Below are positions 24,169 to 33,753 of a DNA stretch of 53,926 nucleotides, piece after piece. Numbering within the stretch: position 1 is the first letter of the stretch; each line of letters begins with the position of its first letter. A program made the translations under genes and the position numbers. Under the pieces are notes generated by a model, which made no database searches, had not been told where the DNA came from, and saw only the letters and a list, made by a program, of their open reading frames with translations. Source of the stretch: Bacteroidia bacterium (GTDB lineage: Bacteria; Bacteroidota; Bacteroidia; CAILMK01; JBBDIG01); contig JBBDIG010000002.1 of assembly GCA_040880525.1 (NCBI GenBank), positions 1-53,926 of the forward strand, written 5' to 3'.

Positions 24169-26592
24169 CTAAAAATAGAGTGCAAATTTCTGCGGATCCA
24201 CTTCATTCATGAGTCTGTACACAGCATCAAAAACACCTTCCGAATTGGGTTTGGAGAAATAATCGCCATCTGTACCATAAGCCGGTCGATGTGCCTTGGC
24301 CGAAAGCGTAATGGGTTTGGAATCCAAATAATAATATCCGCCCTGGGTTTCCATTACTTCCTGCATCATGTAAGCGGTGGCGCCTCCGGGTACGTCTTCA
24401 TCAAGAAATAGGATCCGGCTGGTTTTCTTCAAAGATTCCAAAATTGAATGGCTGGTATCAAAAGGCAGCAGTGTCTGTACATCAATCAGTTCGCAGGAAA
24501 CACCTGCCTTGTCAAGCATTTCCATTGCTTCACGGGCAATATCCACACACGCCCCGTAAGTAACGATCGTGATATCATCGCCCTCCTGAAGGATTTCAGG
24601 TTGTCCCAGTGCCAGCGTCATTTCTCCCACATTTGAAGGCAAATCCTCTTTAATACGATAAGCGTTCAGCCGCTCTACAATCAACGCAGGTTCATCGGAT
24701 TGCAGGATGGTATTGTAAAAACGTGCGGCCTGGGTCATATTTCTTGGAACGCATACATTGATGCCTCGGAAGGAACCAAGTATCGTGGCCATAGGCGAAC
24801 CGGAATGCCAGATTCCTTCAAGGCGGTGGCCACGCGTTCTAATTATAAGAGGAGCTTTTTGTCCGCCACGGGTCCGATAGGAAACGGTAGCGAGGTCATC
24901 ACTGATAATTTGTAATGCGTAGAGTAAATAATCGAGGTATTGTATTTCTACGATCGGTCGAAGCCCGCGCATTGCCGCTCCTATCCCCTGCCCTAAAATA
25001 GTTGCTTCGCGAATGCCGGTATCGGTTACCCGAATTTCTCCGAAAAGCTCTTGCAGGCCCGCCATTCCCTGGTTTACGTCTCCGATCTTTCCAACGTCCT
25101 CTCCAATGGCAAAAAGCTCAGGATATTGCTCCATAGCAGCCGTAAACATCGAAACCATAATTTCGCGGCCATCCACCTTTTTTGGTTCTGCCTCATATAC
25201 GGGATCAATCTGTATTACATTTTTTGCAGCCTTTGCTGTTCTGCTGTAGAGATCGGTATTATAATTCTCTCTGCCGATCCTGATCTGCTTATCCCGCCAG
25301 TCCTTTATCTGATCTTTTTCTTCCGAATCATTTTCCCTGAGCAGCAGCAATGACTTGAAAGCAGCTTTCATGGCTACCCTGCGGTCATTGTCAAAAGTGT
25401 TTTGAAGTTCGCTCGCTATCTGGCTAAGTTCAGCACTATTTTCACTTTCGGCTGCCGCTACTTTTATCCGGTTTATCAAATCATTTCTTTCCTCTTTAAT
25501 AGGATTAATGAAATCGTTCCAGGCGGCTTTTTGCTCATCTTTTACCATTTGGATAGCATCCTCCTCCAGGTTCTGAATCTCATCTTCCGTTGCAATGCCT
25601 GTATTGATCAGCCATTCCCGCATTTTCTTCATGCAGTCGTGCTCTTTCTCCCACTCCAGCCTTTCCCGGCTTTTGTAGCGTTCATGCGATCCTGATGTAG
25701 AATGGCCCTGAGGTTGAGTTACTTCCACTACATGGAAAATGGCCGGAATATGCTTTTCTCTCACGGTTCTGATTCCCTCCTCGTAAGCCTCCATCAGAGC
25801 CGGGTAATCCCAGCCTTTAATCCGAAAAAGCAAAAATCCCTGATCTTTTTCTTCATCATAACCAAACCCGTTGAGTATTTCGCTCAGGTCCTGTTTGGTG
25901 ACCTGGTATTTTTGCGGGACTGATATGCCGTAATCATCATCCCAAATAGAGATGGCAACCGGCACTTTCAAGACACCGACAGCATTCACCGATTCCCAAA
26001 ACAGTCCTTCAGCGGTACTGGCATTTCCGATGGTTCCAAAAGCCACTTCATTACCTCTGTGGGAAAAATTATCAAGATAGTGGAGCGCCTCATTTTCACG
26101 ATAAAGTTTGGAGGCGTAACCCAACCCTACGAGGCGGGGCATCTGCCCTGCTGTGGGAGAAATATCCGCAGAGCAATTGTATTGCTTTGTCAGGTTTTTC
26201 CACTCCCCGTTTTCATCTAAACTGCGCGTGGCAAAGTGTGAGTTCATCTGTCGTCCACCTGAAGCCGGGTCGTTTTCCAGGTTGGTATCCGCATAAAGCT
26301 GAGCAAAAAACTCCCTGATGGTACTCATACCTGTGGCAAACATGAAAGTTTGATCGCGATAATAACCTGAACGGAAATCGCCTTTTTTAAAGGATTTAGC
26401 CATGGCCAATTGAGCGACTTCCTTTCCATCTCCGAATATGCCAAACTTGGCCTTACCGGTAAGCACCTCCTTCCGGCCAATCAGGCTTGCCTGACGGCTT
26501 TCAAATGCTATCCGGTAATCATTCATTACCTCGGTTTTGAATTCCTGTTCCCGGATCTTCCCGTCTTCTGTTTCGGCTATATTTTGCTCCAT
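24169..26592 (-). CDS. Branched-chain 2-oxoacid dehydrogenase E1, fused alpha and beta subunits
   Basis: 807 residues in one chain. Residues about 20-400 are the E1 alpha part with the thiamine-diphosphate region (TIGNASTAEGLFWESVNAVG, then SIWDDDYGISVPQKYQ). From about 465 the beta part follows (FAIGEDVGKIGDVNQGMAGL, RVTDTGIREATILGQGIGAA, VEIQYLDYLLYALQIISDDL). The enzyme decarboxylates 2-oxo acids from Leu, Ile and Val and passes the acyl group to an E2 lipoyl protein, feeding branched-chain fatty acid synthesis or catabolism. E2 and E3 are not in this window. Fused E1 proteins are common in Bacteroidetes; a pyruvate or mixed substrate preference is possible. It is divergent from the fatty-acid-hydroxylase-family gene; a -7-like TACTTTTG (complement of 26615-26622) lies upstream. 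Confidence 0.92.
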   Translation of the reverse strand: MEQNIAETEDGKIREQEFKTEVMNDYRIAFESRQASLIGRKEVLTGKAKFGIFGDGKEVAQLAMAKSFKKGDFRSGYYRDQTFMFATGMSTIREFFAQLYADTNLENDPASGGRQMNSHFATRSLDENGEWKNLTKQYNCSADISPTAGQMPRLVGLGYASKLYRENEALHYLDNFSHRGNEVAFGTIGNASTAEGLFWESVNAVGVLKVPVAISIWDDDYGISVPQKYQVTKQDLSEILNGFGYDEEKDQGFLLFRIKGWDYPALMEAYEEGIRTVREKHIPAIFHVVEVTQPQGHSTSGSHERYKSRERLEWEKEHDCMKKMREWLINTGIATEDEIQNLEEDAIQMVKDEQKAAWNDFINPIKEERNDLINRIKVAAAESENSAELSQIASELQNTFDNDRRVAMKAAFKSLLLLRENDSEEKDQIKDWRDKQIRIGRENYNTDLYSRTAKAAKNVIQIDPVYEAEPKKVDGREIMVSMFTAAMEQYPELFAIGEDVGKIGDVNQGMAGLQELFGEIRVTDTGIREATILGQGIGAAMRGLRPIVEIQYLDYLLYALQIISDDLATVSYRTRGGQKAPLIIRTRGHRLEGIWHSGSPMATILGSFRGINVCVPRNMTQAARFYNTILQSDEPALIVERLNAYRIKEDLPSNVGEMTLALGQPEILQEGDDITIVTYGACVDIAREAMEMLDKAGVSCELIDVQTLLPFDTSHSILESLKKTSRILFLDEDVPGGATAYMMQEVMETQGGYYYLDSKPITLSAKAHRPAYGTDGDYFSKPNSEGVFDAVYRLMNEVDPQKFALYF

Positions 26593-26664
26593 TGCTATTA
26601 AGCTGATTTGCCTTCAAAAGTACTAAATGAAGGGAAAAGTGCCTTTCTATTATATTATGACAGG

Positions 26665-26694
26665 TTGCTTCAACCCTTTTACCTTCTATATTTG
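26665..26694 (+). promoter_or_regulatory. Promoter match for the fatty-acid-hydroxylase-family gene
   Basis: TTG at 26665-26667, a 19-base spacer and TATATTTG at 26687-26694 match the Bacteroidetes consensus in both boxes and spacing. The predicted start is near 26701, giving a leader of about 65 bases before the ATG at 26768. Confidence 0.65.
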
Positions 26695-26767
26695 AACCCC
26701 GAATCACAATTATTCACAACATAAAGATGTGAATTAACTTTGTAACCTAAAATAACCAAAACACTAT

Positions 26768-27391
26768 ATGGATAAGGTAACCCTGCCAAAGAAGAGTGGA
26801 CGGCTGTTCCGAAGCCGCATTCTCGAAGCCCTGACCCGCACACATCCCGCTTTGATCATAGGAATGTACGTTCCTGTTTGCCTTCTATCATTATACTACC
26901 ACTATATGGAACTCAGCGGTTCAATACTAGCCACAATCGGAATAGCTTTTCTTGGAGCTTTTAGCTGGACGCTGGTAGAATATCTCCTTCACAGGTTTGC
27001 ATTTCATTTTATTACTGATCACCCGGTTGTACAGAAGATACACCATCTCATCCATGGCGTTCATCATGATTTCCCAACTGACAAGGAGCGCCTGATCATG
27101 CCGCCCGTCCCAAGTCTTATTATTGCCGGCACCTTCTACCTTCTGTTTGGTTTTTTTATGGGAGAGGCTGTATACAGTTTCCTTCCCGGCTTCATCCTAG
27201 GGTACCTGGCTTACGCAATGGTGCATTATGCAATCCATGCGTTTAAGCCGCCATTTGAGTTCCTGAAGCCGATCTGGCGCCACCACCATTTGCATCATCA
27301 CAAGCATCCTGACCGGGCATTCGGAGTCTCCAGCCCTTTTTGGGATTTGATATTCCGCACCATGCCTCCGGAAAAGAAAGAAATGAGATAG
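26768..27391 (+). CDS. Fatty acid hydroxylase / sterol desaturase family protein
   Basis: 207 residues and about four membrane helices. The His clusters of this di-iron family are present: LLHRFAFHF, then HHLIHGVHHDFPTDKERL, then MVHYAIHAF, then WRHHHLHHHKHPDRAFGV. Such enzymes use oxygen to hydroxylate or desaturate lipid chains in the membrane. The short length and the motif HHDFPTDKERL resemble the Scs7/FAH1-type fatty acid 2-hydroxylases, which act on sphingolipid acyl chains. Since many Bacteroidetes make sphingolipids, that role is plausible but inferred. It has a well-matched promoter. No other lipid gene is adjacent. Confidence 0.85.
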   Translation: MDKVTLPKKSGRLFRSRILEALTRTHPALIIGMYVPVCLLSLYYHYMELSGSILATIGIAFLGAFSWTLVEYLLHRFAFHFITDHPVVQKIHHLIHGVHHDFPTDKERLIMPPVPSLIIAGTFYLLFGFFMGEAVYSFLPGFILGYLAYAMVHYAIHAFKPPFEFLKPIWRHHHLHHHKHPDRAFGVSSPFWDLIFRTMPPEKKEMR

Positions 27392-27458
27392 AGATTGACA
27401 GTCTCTGTTTTCAAGTTTAATGTTTGATAAAATTCATCGCAAATTTCATGGTGGCCAT

Positions 27459-27530
27459 GGCCTCGTAGTTCAATGGATAGAATAGGAGTTTCCTAAACTC
27501 TAGATGCAAGTTCGATTCTTGCCGAGGCTA
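27459..27530 (+). tRNA. tRNA-Arg (anticodon CCT)
   Basis: 72 bases fold as a complete cloverleaf. The acceptor stem is GGCCTCG with CGAGGCT (one G-U pair). The D stem is GTTC with GAAT, the anticodon stem GGAGT with ACTCT, and the T stem GCAAG with CTTGC around loop TTCGATT. The anticodon loop is TTCCTAA, so the anticodon CCT reads AGG (Arg). The discriminator is A. No CCA is encoded. A T-rich stretch (CTCTTTT) follows directly. Confidence 0.93.
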
Positions 27531-27546
27531 CTCTTTTACACTAATA

Positions 27547-27578
27547 AACCCCAACTACAATAGAATGTAGGAGGGGTT
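27547..27578. other. Perfect two-part hairpin in the intergenic region after the tRNA
   Basis: AACCCC (27547-27552) pairs with GGGGTT (27573-27578), and CTACA (27555-27559) pairs with TGTAG (27566-27570) around a six-base loop. No T run follows, so it is not a standard terminator. The rest of 27580-27735 shows no gene or further repeat. Confidence 0.55.
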
Positions 27579-27740
27579 AGTATTGGTCGAGCTATAAGTA
27601 GAGTTTTAAGGTGAGTTTAATGTCCACATCTCTAAAAAGCATAACGACCGCTACCGATCAATCATTCTGACAGTGCGGCCTTCCGGGATTAGCTACCATA
27701 GCATCTATTCAAATTTGATTTATATCTCATAAATAAATTA

Positions 27741-27780
27741 AAAAGAGGCCATCCCAAAACGCGGACAGCCTCTTTTTTTT
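27741..27780. terminator. Terminator of the giant secreted-protein gene
   Basis: AAAAGAGGC (27741-27749) pairs with GCCTCTTTT (27768-27776), with TCC/GGA inside, and a long T run follows on the plus strand with A's on the other side. It lies 20 bases beyond the stop of the minus-strand gene and works in both directions. Confidence 0.9.
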
Positions 27781-27799
27781 ACCTTAAAACCACAAATTC

Positions 27800-30700
27800 T
27801 TATTTCAAGACCTGCACCGGTAATATTTTGGTCCCGGCAGTTCCTGTGGCTTTCAGCAAGTAATACCCGCTACTCAGGTGGCGTACGTCTAAATTCACTT
27901 GCTGCGTTTGTGCCGGGGCAAGCTGTTGTTGCCACAGCAGGCGGCCCTGAAGGTCGGTAATTTCCAGGGTCAGCGGTTGAGACCGGGTCATTTCAATATT
28001 TAAATTGAAGCGGCCTGTATTTGGGTTCGGGAAAAGCCCAAGCGACAGGTTGTTACCATCTTCTGTTATTCCTATGTTGCTTTCAAGCGTTATTAACCGC
28101 AGTTCTGTGGAAGAATTGCCGGAAGGATCTTTAGCCGTATAGCTGATTACGTACGTTTTAGCCACTGTAACCGTATCGGAATAAGTACCGGAGATCGTAA
28201 CTGTTATGTCAGCAGAATCATAATAGTTGTCATTGATCAGATAACCGGGATCTATATAAGGCATGTCTACCAGCTTCATAGTTACTTCGGTGGGGCCCAG
28301 CAGAGTTATAACCGGGGCCGCAGTATCCACTACTTTCACATCTCTCACTACCGAAGCAAAATTTCCTTCTGCATCATACGCAGTATAAATTACCTGGTAA
28401 TCACCGATGCGGGATGAATCAATGTTGCTTTGTGTAGTGATCTGAGAAGTAACATCTCCGCTTCGGTTATCTATTGCTGTGGCTCCGGGATCATTAAAAG
28501 AGGAGTAAACCGAAAGGATAAAGGGATTATCACCCAATAAAGTGATAACGGGCTTCGTATGATCTTTCACCACCACCACTGTACGGATCACCTCTTCGGC
28601 TTCATTTCCAGCAGAATCCGTTATGTTATAACTAATTTGATAAACACCCGTGGCTCCGGTATCTACATTTGAAACAACTACGATCTTAGAGGTAATATTC
28701 CCATCCAGATCATCAAAAGCTGTAGCTCCCGGATCATTATAAGGATAGCCAATCTCAACGGTATCAGGATTATTACCCAGCAATGTGATAATAGGTGGTG
28801 TATTATCTAAAGAAATGGTAACACGGTAATCTTCAAATTCACCAAATGCATGAGGGCCACAAGGAATGTTAGCATTTCCTGCCAAATTGGTTGCCACCCG
28901 CATTCGAGTGGGTCCTAATAAAGCAGAACCAGGAATCTGAAAGCTTTGCGTCCATGTCATCGTTTTGGCGGGCTGCTCTTCTGCTGCCAGTTCGGTTGTA
29001 TCGAAAACGCCATCCTGATTATAATCTATCCACACCTTTCGGGTCATATCATTGGCTATCGAAGCCCGTTCTACCCTGATGGTCGCTATTCCTCTGCGGG
29101 TGAGGCTGGTGGTTCCTATGCCTGTATAATCCGTATAGCCCAATTTGCCTGTTTCACTGGAGTTGTCTATGTCTCCAATTTGTACGCGGCTGATGCCAAT
29201 ATCCGCAGTGATATTATTAACAGAAGGCGTACAATAATCGAAAATAGTGATATATGCTGTGCGCTCCAGCGAATCTTCGCCAAGGATATTCCGGGCTACC
29301 AATTTCACTGCATAAGTTCCTGTTTGTGTGAATTTCACTTGAGGGTCAGAAGAAGTATCAGCAGTACCATTGATGAAGTTGACATTATCAGGTGTAACCG
29401 TCCATTTCCAGCCGCTCGGACCATTATCGGAAAGATCTGTAAATCTGATGGTATCAGATAATGCCGCGCGTAACATGCTGGCCGAAAAATCAACTCCCGG
29501 AGGAGCCGTTGGATCAATAATTCTAATTGATTTGATCATCACATCTGAAGTCCGGCAGTTCTCAGCCTGAAGGCGAACATTGTAAACTCCGGCAGTTGCA
29601 AACTGATGCTCCGCATTAACAGTGGTCTCATCCACCGTTCCATCATTTTCAAAATCCCATTCGTATAGGTTGTCCGGGCCGGTTGATCTGTTGTTAAACC
29701 TTACAACCGCTCCGCCCGTGTAACCGGTATCCGGTGCAGAAAAATCTGCAACTGGCGGGTCAGGAGGTTCGCTGCTCCATTCTGCAATAAATCCTTTGGC
29801 AGTAGTAAAAGCATCCGTCACCTGCTCAATGTAAAATTTCCCTGAATTACTTACGAGAGGTGGCGGCAGATTGGTCCCTGTAAATCCATTTCCGGTATGG
29901 AAAGGAATACCGGAAGCATCTTCTCCATCATAAACCCGTAATACATCGCCAAGAGCAAACTCAAATTCAGTAAATTTAAGGAATGCCCGATCTCCGCATG
30001 GGTCTAAGAGGTAATCACAATTTGTATTGTTGTTGTAATTCGCTGATTCAGTTCCATCATCCGTGAGGACTCCTTTATCAGCAAAACTCTGGAATGGGAA
30101 AGTGCAAAGCGAGCCCTTGCCTTTTACATATATATAATCCACTTTTCTCTCCACGGTTCCTGTACCGATAGAATTGGATGCAGTAAGTGTAATCGTATAT
30201 TTCCCTTCTTCAAAAAAGAGAATAATAGGGTTTTGCGATGTCTCGCTGGTTCCCATGTCAAAGAAGCTAAGTCCCTGTGGTTCTACTTCCCAGTGCCATT
30301 GGGTAGGTCCGTTTGTGGAGAGATCAAGAAACCGAATAGGTACAAGCGGAAGAACTGTGTCGTTCAGAGAAAAAACAGGAACAGTATCATTCGTTACGAT
30401 AAAATCCGAAACCGGAGCCAAAGTTGGATTCCTTACCTGAATAGTGTGGTATGCAGTATCTCTGCCCTTGCAATTGCTTACTATCAACCTTACTGTATAG
30501 CTGCCGGTTGCAGAATAAGTTGCCTTCACATTAGGCGTTGTTCCATCAGTCGCTCCATCACCATCGGTATCCCATTCATAGGTATTACCGGTGCCCAGTG
30601 TGGTGCCATCGTAAAAATAAACCGGGCTGTTAACATACGCCACAGTATCTCCGGTGATCCTTGCGCGCGGTCTGATATTAGGCACGGCAAACCAATTTGC

Positions 30701-33532
30701 TGCAAACCCGGAAGAAGTAGTGAAGGCATCAGTAACTTCCTCGATGTACATATTGCCGGAGTAGGCTGTAATTGCAGAAGGAATGGAACTTCCGGAAAAT
30801 CCATTTCCTGAGTGGAGGGGAATTCCGGTATTATCAGTGCCATCATAAATCCGGATAAAATCATCATTCGCAAAATTGAACGAAGTAAAAGTGAGTGTGA
30901 TCGGACCGGCACAAGGTGGCGCTATAAGAAAACCGCAGTTGGAATTGGAATTATAGTTAGCAGCCGAATCTCCTGAGTCATATACATGTCCTATATAAAG
31001 GGGTGAATAAGGAGCATCCGATTCGCACAACCTGTATTTATTATCAACATAAACATAGTTGGATTTTGTGCGAACACTTGAACCGGCCGGGTTAGCGGAT
31101 CTCAAATAGATATTATAAGCACCCGGATTCACGTATTGGTGAAGCGGGTTCTTTACAAAAGCTGAATCACCATCTCCGAATGCCCAGCGCCAGGATGTCG
31201 GATCGTTGGTGGATAGGTCAACAAAAGATACAATTTGTCCGGCTTTGACCGTGTCAGGGGTGGCAAGAAAATCCGCTACCGGAGCAGTGTAATTCTTAGT
31301 AATAAAAACTTTGGTAGCGGAATCACTTCCTGCTCCGTTTGATGCGATCAATTTGACGGTATAAGTAGTAAGGTTGTCAAATGAAACCACGGGGAACTGG
31401 CTTGTATCTGAAGTATTTTCATAAAAGGAAACACTGTTAGGCTGGAAGCGCCATTTCCATGAGGTAGGTGCATGAAGGGAAGCATCAATCAGGTTAGTCG
31501 CTGCACCGATATAAGGGTTGTATGTATCCGCATTGAAATCAGCAATGGGGGAAACTTCGTCCACTATCGTTACTGATTTAATAATAGTATCCCGGCAATT
31601 TCCTTCGGTTGTTACAACGAGCATTACATCATAAGTTCCAACTGTGTCAAACACATGGGTTGGCGATTCATTGAAAGCATATCGCTGGCCCATGCTGTTG
31701 GTAGCTCCGAAATCCCAGAACCAGGATATGACCACCCCACCCTCGGTTTGATCCGTAAACCTGATGGGTGTCTGGAAAATCGTTTGGTTATAAGAAAAAT
31801 CTGCTTTTGGATCATTTACTTTTATTGATCTTTTCACCGTACTGGGCGTACCGGGCATATTAGAATTTACCGTAAGTGTAACGTTATATACACCAGGACT
31901 GGAATAGGTGTGTGATGGATTCTGGGAATCGCTGCTGTCGCCATCCCCAAAGTTCCATTTCCAGCTCGTAATGTTAAATGAACCAAAAGTGTAGGATTCA
32001 TCAACAAAATCAGTAGGCGATCCCAGACATGCCGGAACAGCAATAAAATCTGCAACGGGTTGTCCGGCCTCGGCTATCATGATCGAGTAATCTTCCGCCT
32101 CACCTATTTGAACAGGATTGGTACACGGGCCAGGCGCTGGCGTATACTGAATAGACACGCGCATCCTGGTGGGTCCCACCACAGCATTAGCCGGAATGGT
32201 GATCGTATCGGTAACGGGGGTGAAATTTGGATTTGCGGCCGTGGCCATCCAATTTACGCCCATCACCATCTCTCCTGGATCATCAAAATCTCCGTCCCGA
32301 TTGAAATCAATCCAGGCGCGGCCTATGCCGGGATTAACGCTGTTGCCAAAAAGCAGGGAAAGAGGATACCGCAACCCCCGCGTAACTTCGGTAGAGAGAT
32401 AAGTGTAATTGCTATATCCATTGCCGTAAAATGTACTGTTGTTTATATTTCCAATCTGTACACGGCTTACGTAGAGGAAATTGGATTGCTCCCCAACTGA
32501 AACGCAATAACCGACTCTGCGTGAACCTGGAGGACTTATAACATCTGGAATGCGGGGAAAATTAACTTCTACCGAATTGCAGCGCGCATCAATCACATTA
32601 CCAATGATCGCATCTTCATCTATATCATATACCAGCCAAAAATAATTAGAACCCGCTTTTAATTCCTGGTTAGCCGTTATTGTATAAAAAGCAGATGGAT
32701 TTGAAACGGTACTGCCTACCTGCTGAGCCGTACTGAAATTTGGATTTTGGCCTGTATAGTAAAGGCGTGCCCTTTCAATATCCAGCGGATTAGAAGTGCC
32801 AATCGTGCTTAAATCAAAATCTCCGGCTGAGAGCGGGCTTAGAACACCATGCGGATTATTGCGAACTTCTATGCGCAATATCTGATTGTTACTACTTCCC
32901 GGAGTTACCTCCTGCAATGATGAATGGGTACAGGTGGCAGACTCAAAACTTTGCGTCTGCTGTTGTTCAATGTCAATAGTATAATCATGAAAGTGTTGCG
33001 ACCAGCTAGGAAAACCCCCATTATTTTGGCAGGGAGCAGGAGGGGTAAAATCGGCTAAGGTTCCCACGCGCATCCGGGTGCTTCCCAATACTGCTCCCAC
33101 CGGAACCGAAATAATACCTCTTGCCGTGTGATCTCCGATACCGGATGTATCTCTTTTCGTAAAAACCATTTCCGTGGTTTCAAATATTTTGTTTTGGTTG
33201 AAGTCAATCCAAACCGCCAGAGTCTGGTCATTTGCTCCATTACCTAATTTCACCGTGATGGGATAATTCTGGCCCTGGGTAAGTACTGTACTGATGTTAG
33301 TGTAGTCTCTGTAAATGGGTGCAGGGTTAGCAAAAGGTGCTGATACTGCATGCGATATATCAAACAACTCCACCTCAAGAATGTGTGTCCAGAATGAAGT
33401 TGGATCACCCAAACCATTAAAGCCAGGTCCAGTATAACTGGGTGTACAATAAGTAGATTGTGCTGTAATAGTTGTCGAGAATGCTATCAGCGCCAGCCAA
33501 ACTATCGTCAGAAATGTAGTTATTCGCTTCAT
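27800..33532 (-). CDS. Giant modular secreted protein (GEVED, PKD, CUB, DUF5011-like, T9SS type A)
   Basis: 1910 residues. Signal peptide 1-24. GEVED domain about 70-190 (AVWIDFNQNKIFETTEM). BNR-type neuraminidase N-terminal-like domain about 195-340. GEVED 2 about 350-487 (RAWIDFNRDGDFDDPGEM). Four PKD domains about 493-830 (WKWNFGDGDSSDSQNPSHTY). CUB 1 about 836-948 (FIRIYDGTDNTGIPLHSGNG). PKD 956-1034 and 1041-1137. CUB 2 about 1143-1252. PKD 1261-1339 and 1347-1430. GEVED 3 about 1433-1575. Three DUF5011/HYR-like Ig domains 1577-1817 (ITLLGNNPDTVEIGYPYNDP). A Por-type sorting domain 1833-1910 (LFPNPNTGRFNL, HLSSGYYLLKA) sends it through the type IX system. There is no catalytic motif, so an adhesin or matrix role is inferred. 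The block CUB-PKD-PKD occurs twice. Confidence 0.92.
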   Translation of the reverse strand: MKRITTFLTIVWLALIAFSTTITAQSTYCTPSYTGPGFNGLGDPTSFWTHILEVELFDISHAVSAPFANPAPIYRDYTNISTVLTQGQNYPITVKLGNGANDQTLAVWIDFNQNKIFETTEMVFTKRDTSGIGDHTARGIISVPVGAVLGSTRMRVGTLADFTPPAPCQNNGGFPSWSQHFHDYTIDIEQQQTQSFESATCTHSSLQEVTPGSSNNQILRIEVRNNPHGVLSPLSAGDFDLSTIGTSNPLDIERARLYYTGQNPNFSTAQQVGSTVSNPSAFYTITANQELKAGSNYFWLVYDIDEDAIIGNVIDARCNSVEVNFPRIPDVISPPGSRRVGYCVSVGEQSNFLYVSRVQIGNINNSTFYGNGYSNYTYLSTEVTRGLRYPLSLLFGNSVNPGIGRAWIDFNRDGDFDDPGEMVMGVNWMATAANPNFTPVTDTITIPANAVVGPTRMRVSIQYTPAPGPCTNPVQIGEAEDYSIMIAEAGQPVADFIAVPACLGSPTDFVDESYTFGSFNITSWKWNFGDGDSSDSQNPSHTYSSPGVYNVTLTVNSNMPGTPSTVKRSIKVNDPKADFSYNQTIFQTPIRFTDQTEGGVVISWFWDFGATNSMGQRYAFNESPTHVFDTVGTYDVMLVVTTEGNCRDTIIKSVTIVDEVSPIADFNADTYNPYIGAATNLIDASLHAPTSWKWRFQPNSVSFYENTSDTSQFPVVSFDNLTTYTVKLIASNGAGSDSATKVFITKNYTAPVADFLATPDTVKAGQIVSFVDLSTNDPTSWRWAFGDGDSAFVKNPLHQYVNPGAYNIYLRSANPAGSSVRTKSNYVYVDNKYRLCESDAPYSPLYIGHVYDSGDSAANYNSNSNCGFLIAPPCAGPITLTFTSFNFANDDFIRIYDGTDNTGIPLHSGNGFSGSSIPSAITAYSGNMYIEEVTDAFTTSSGFAANWFAVPNIRPRARITGDTVAYVNSPVYFYDGTTLGTGNTYEWDTDGDGATDGTTPNVKATYSATGSYTVRLIVSNCKGRDTAYHTIQVRNPTLAPVSDFIVTNDTVPVFSLNDTVLPLVPIRFLDLSTNGPTQWHWEVEPQGLSFFDMGTSETSQNPIILFFEEGKYTITLTASNSIGTGTVERKVDYIYVKGKGSLCTFPFQSFADKGVLTDDGTESANYNNNTNCDYLLDPCGDRAFLKFTEFEFALGDVLRVYDGEDASGIPFHTGNGFTGTNLPPPLVSNSGKFYIEQVTDAFTTAKGFIAEWSSEPPDPPVADFSAPDTGYTGGAVVRFNNRSTGPDNLYEWDFENDGTVDETTVNAEHQFATAGVYNVRLQAENCRTSDVMIKSIRIIDPTAPPGVDFSASMLRAALSDTIRFTDLSDNGPSGWKWTVTPDNVNFINGTADTSSDPQVKFTQTGTYAVKLVARNILGEDSLERTAYITIFDYCTPSVNNITADIGISRVQIGDIDNSSETGKLGYTDYTGIGTTSLTRRGIATIRVERASIANDMTRKVWIDYNQDGVFDTTELAAEEQPAKTMTWTQSFQIPGSALLGPTRMRVATNLAGNANIPCGPHAFGEFEDYRVTISLDNTPPIITLLGNNPDTVEIGYPYNDPGATAFDDLDGNITSKIVVVSNVDTGATGVYQISYNITDSAGNEAEEVIRTVVVVKDHTKPVITLLGDNPFILSVYSSFNDPGATAIDNRSGDVTSQITTQSNIDSSRIGDYQVIYTAYDAEGNFASVVRDVKVVDTAAPVITLLGPTEVTMKLVDMPYIDPGYLINDNYYDSADITVTISGTYSDTVTVAKTYVISYTAKDPSGNSSTELRLITLESNIGITEDGNNLSLGLFPNPNTGRFNLNIEMTRSQPLTLEITDLQGRLLWQQQLAPAQTQQVNLDVRHLSSGYYLLKATGTAGTKILPVQVLK

Positions 33533-33753
33533 AATCTGTTTATTTTTTAAAGTGCAAAAGTTACCAAGTTTTCAGCAGACCTGTATAAATTTTTAGGCTT
33601 CTCAGCCTGCCGAATTCTTTTTTAACAAAAAGGAATAAAAATTAATTGCATCCAAATTTTAAAAATCCATTATCAATTAATTTTGAACTATACGTATTCG
33701 TAGGTGTTTATACTTATATAATTTTCAGGTACCGCATTCTAAAATGTAAAACC

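Noticed and set aside
26710-26718. TTATTCACA 9-mer between the E1 and fatty-acid-hydroxylase-family genes
   Set aside because: It is an exact DnaA-box match but a single one, and it sits inside the promoter region of a metabolic gene. One 9-mer is expected by chance or has a local role.
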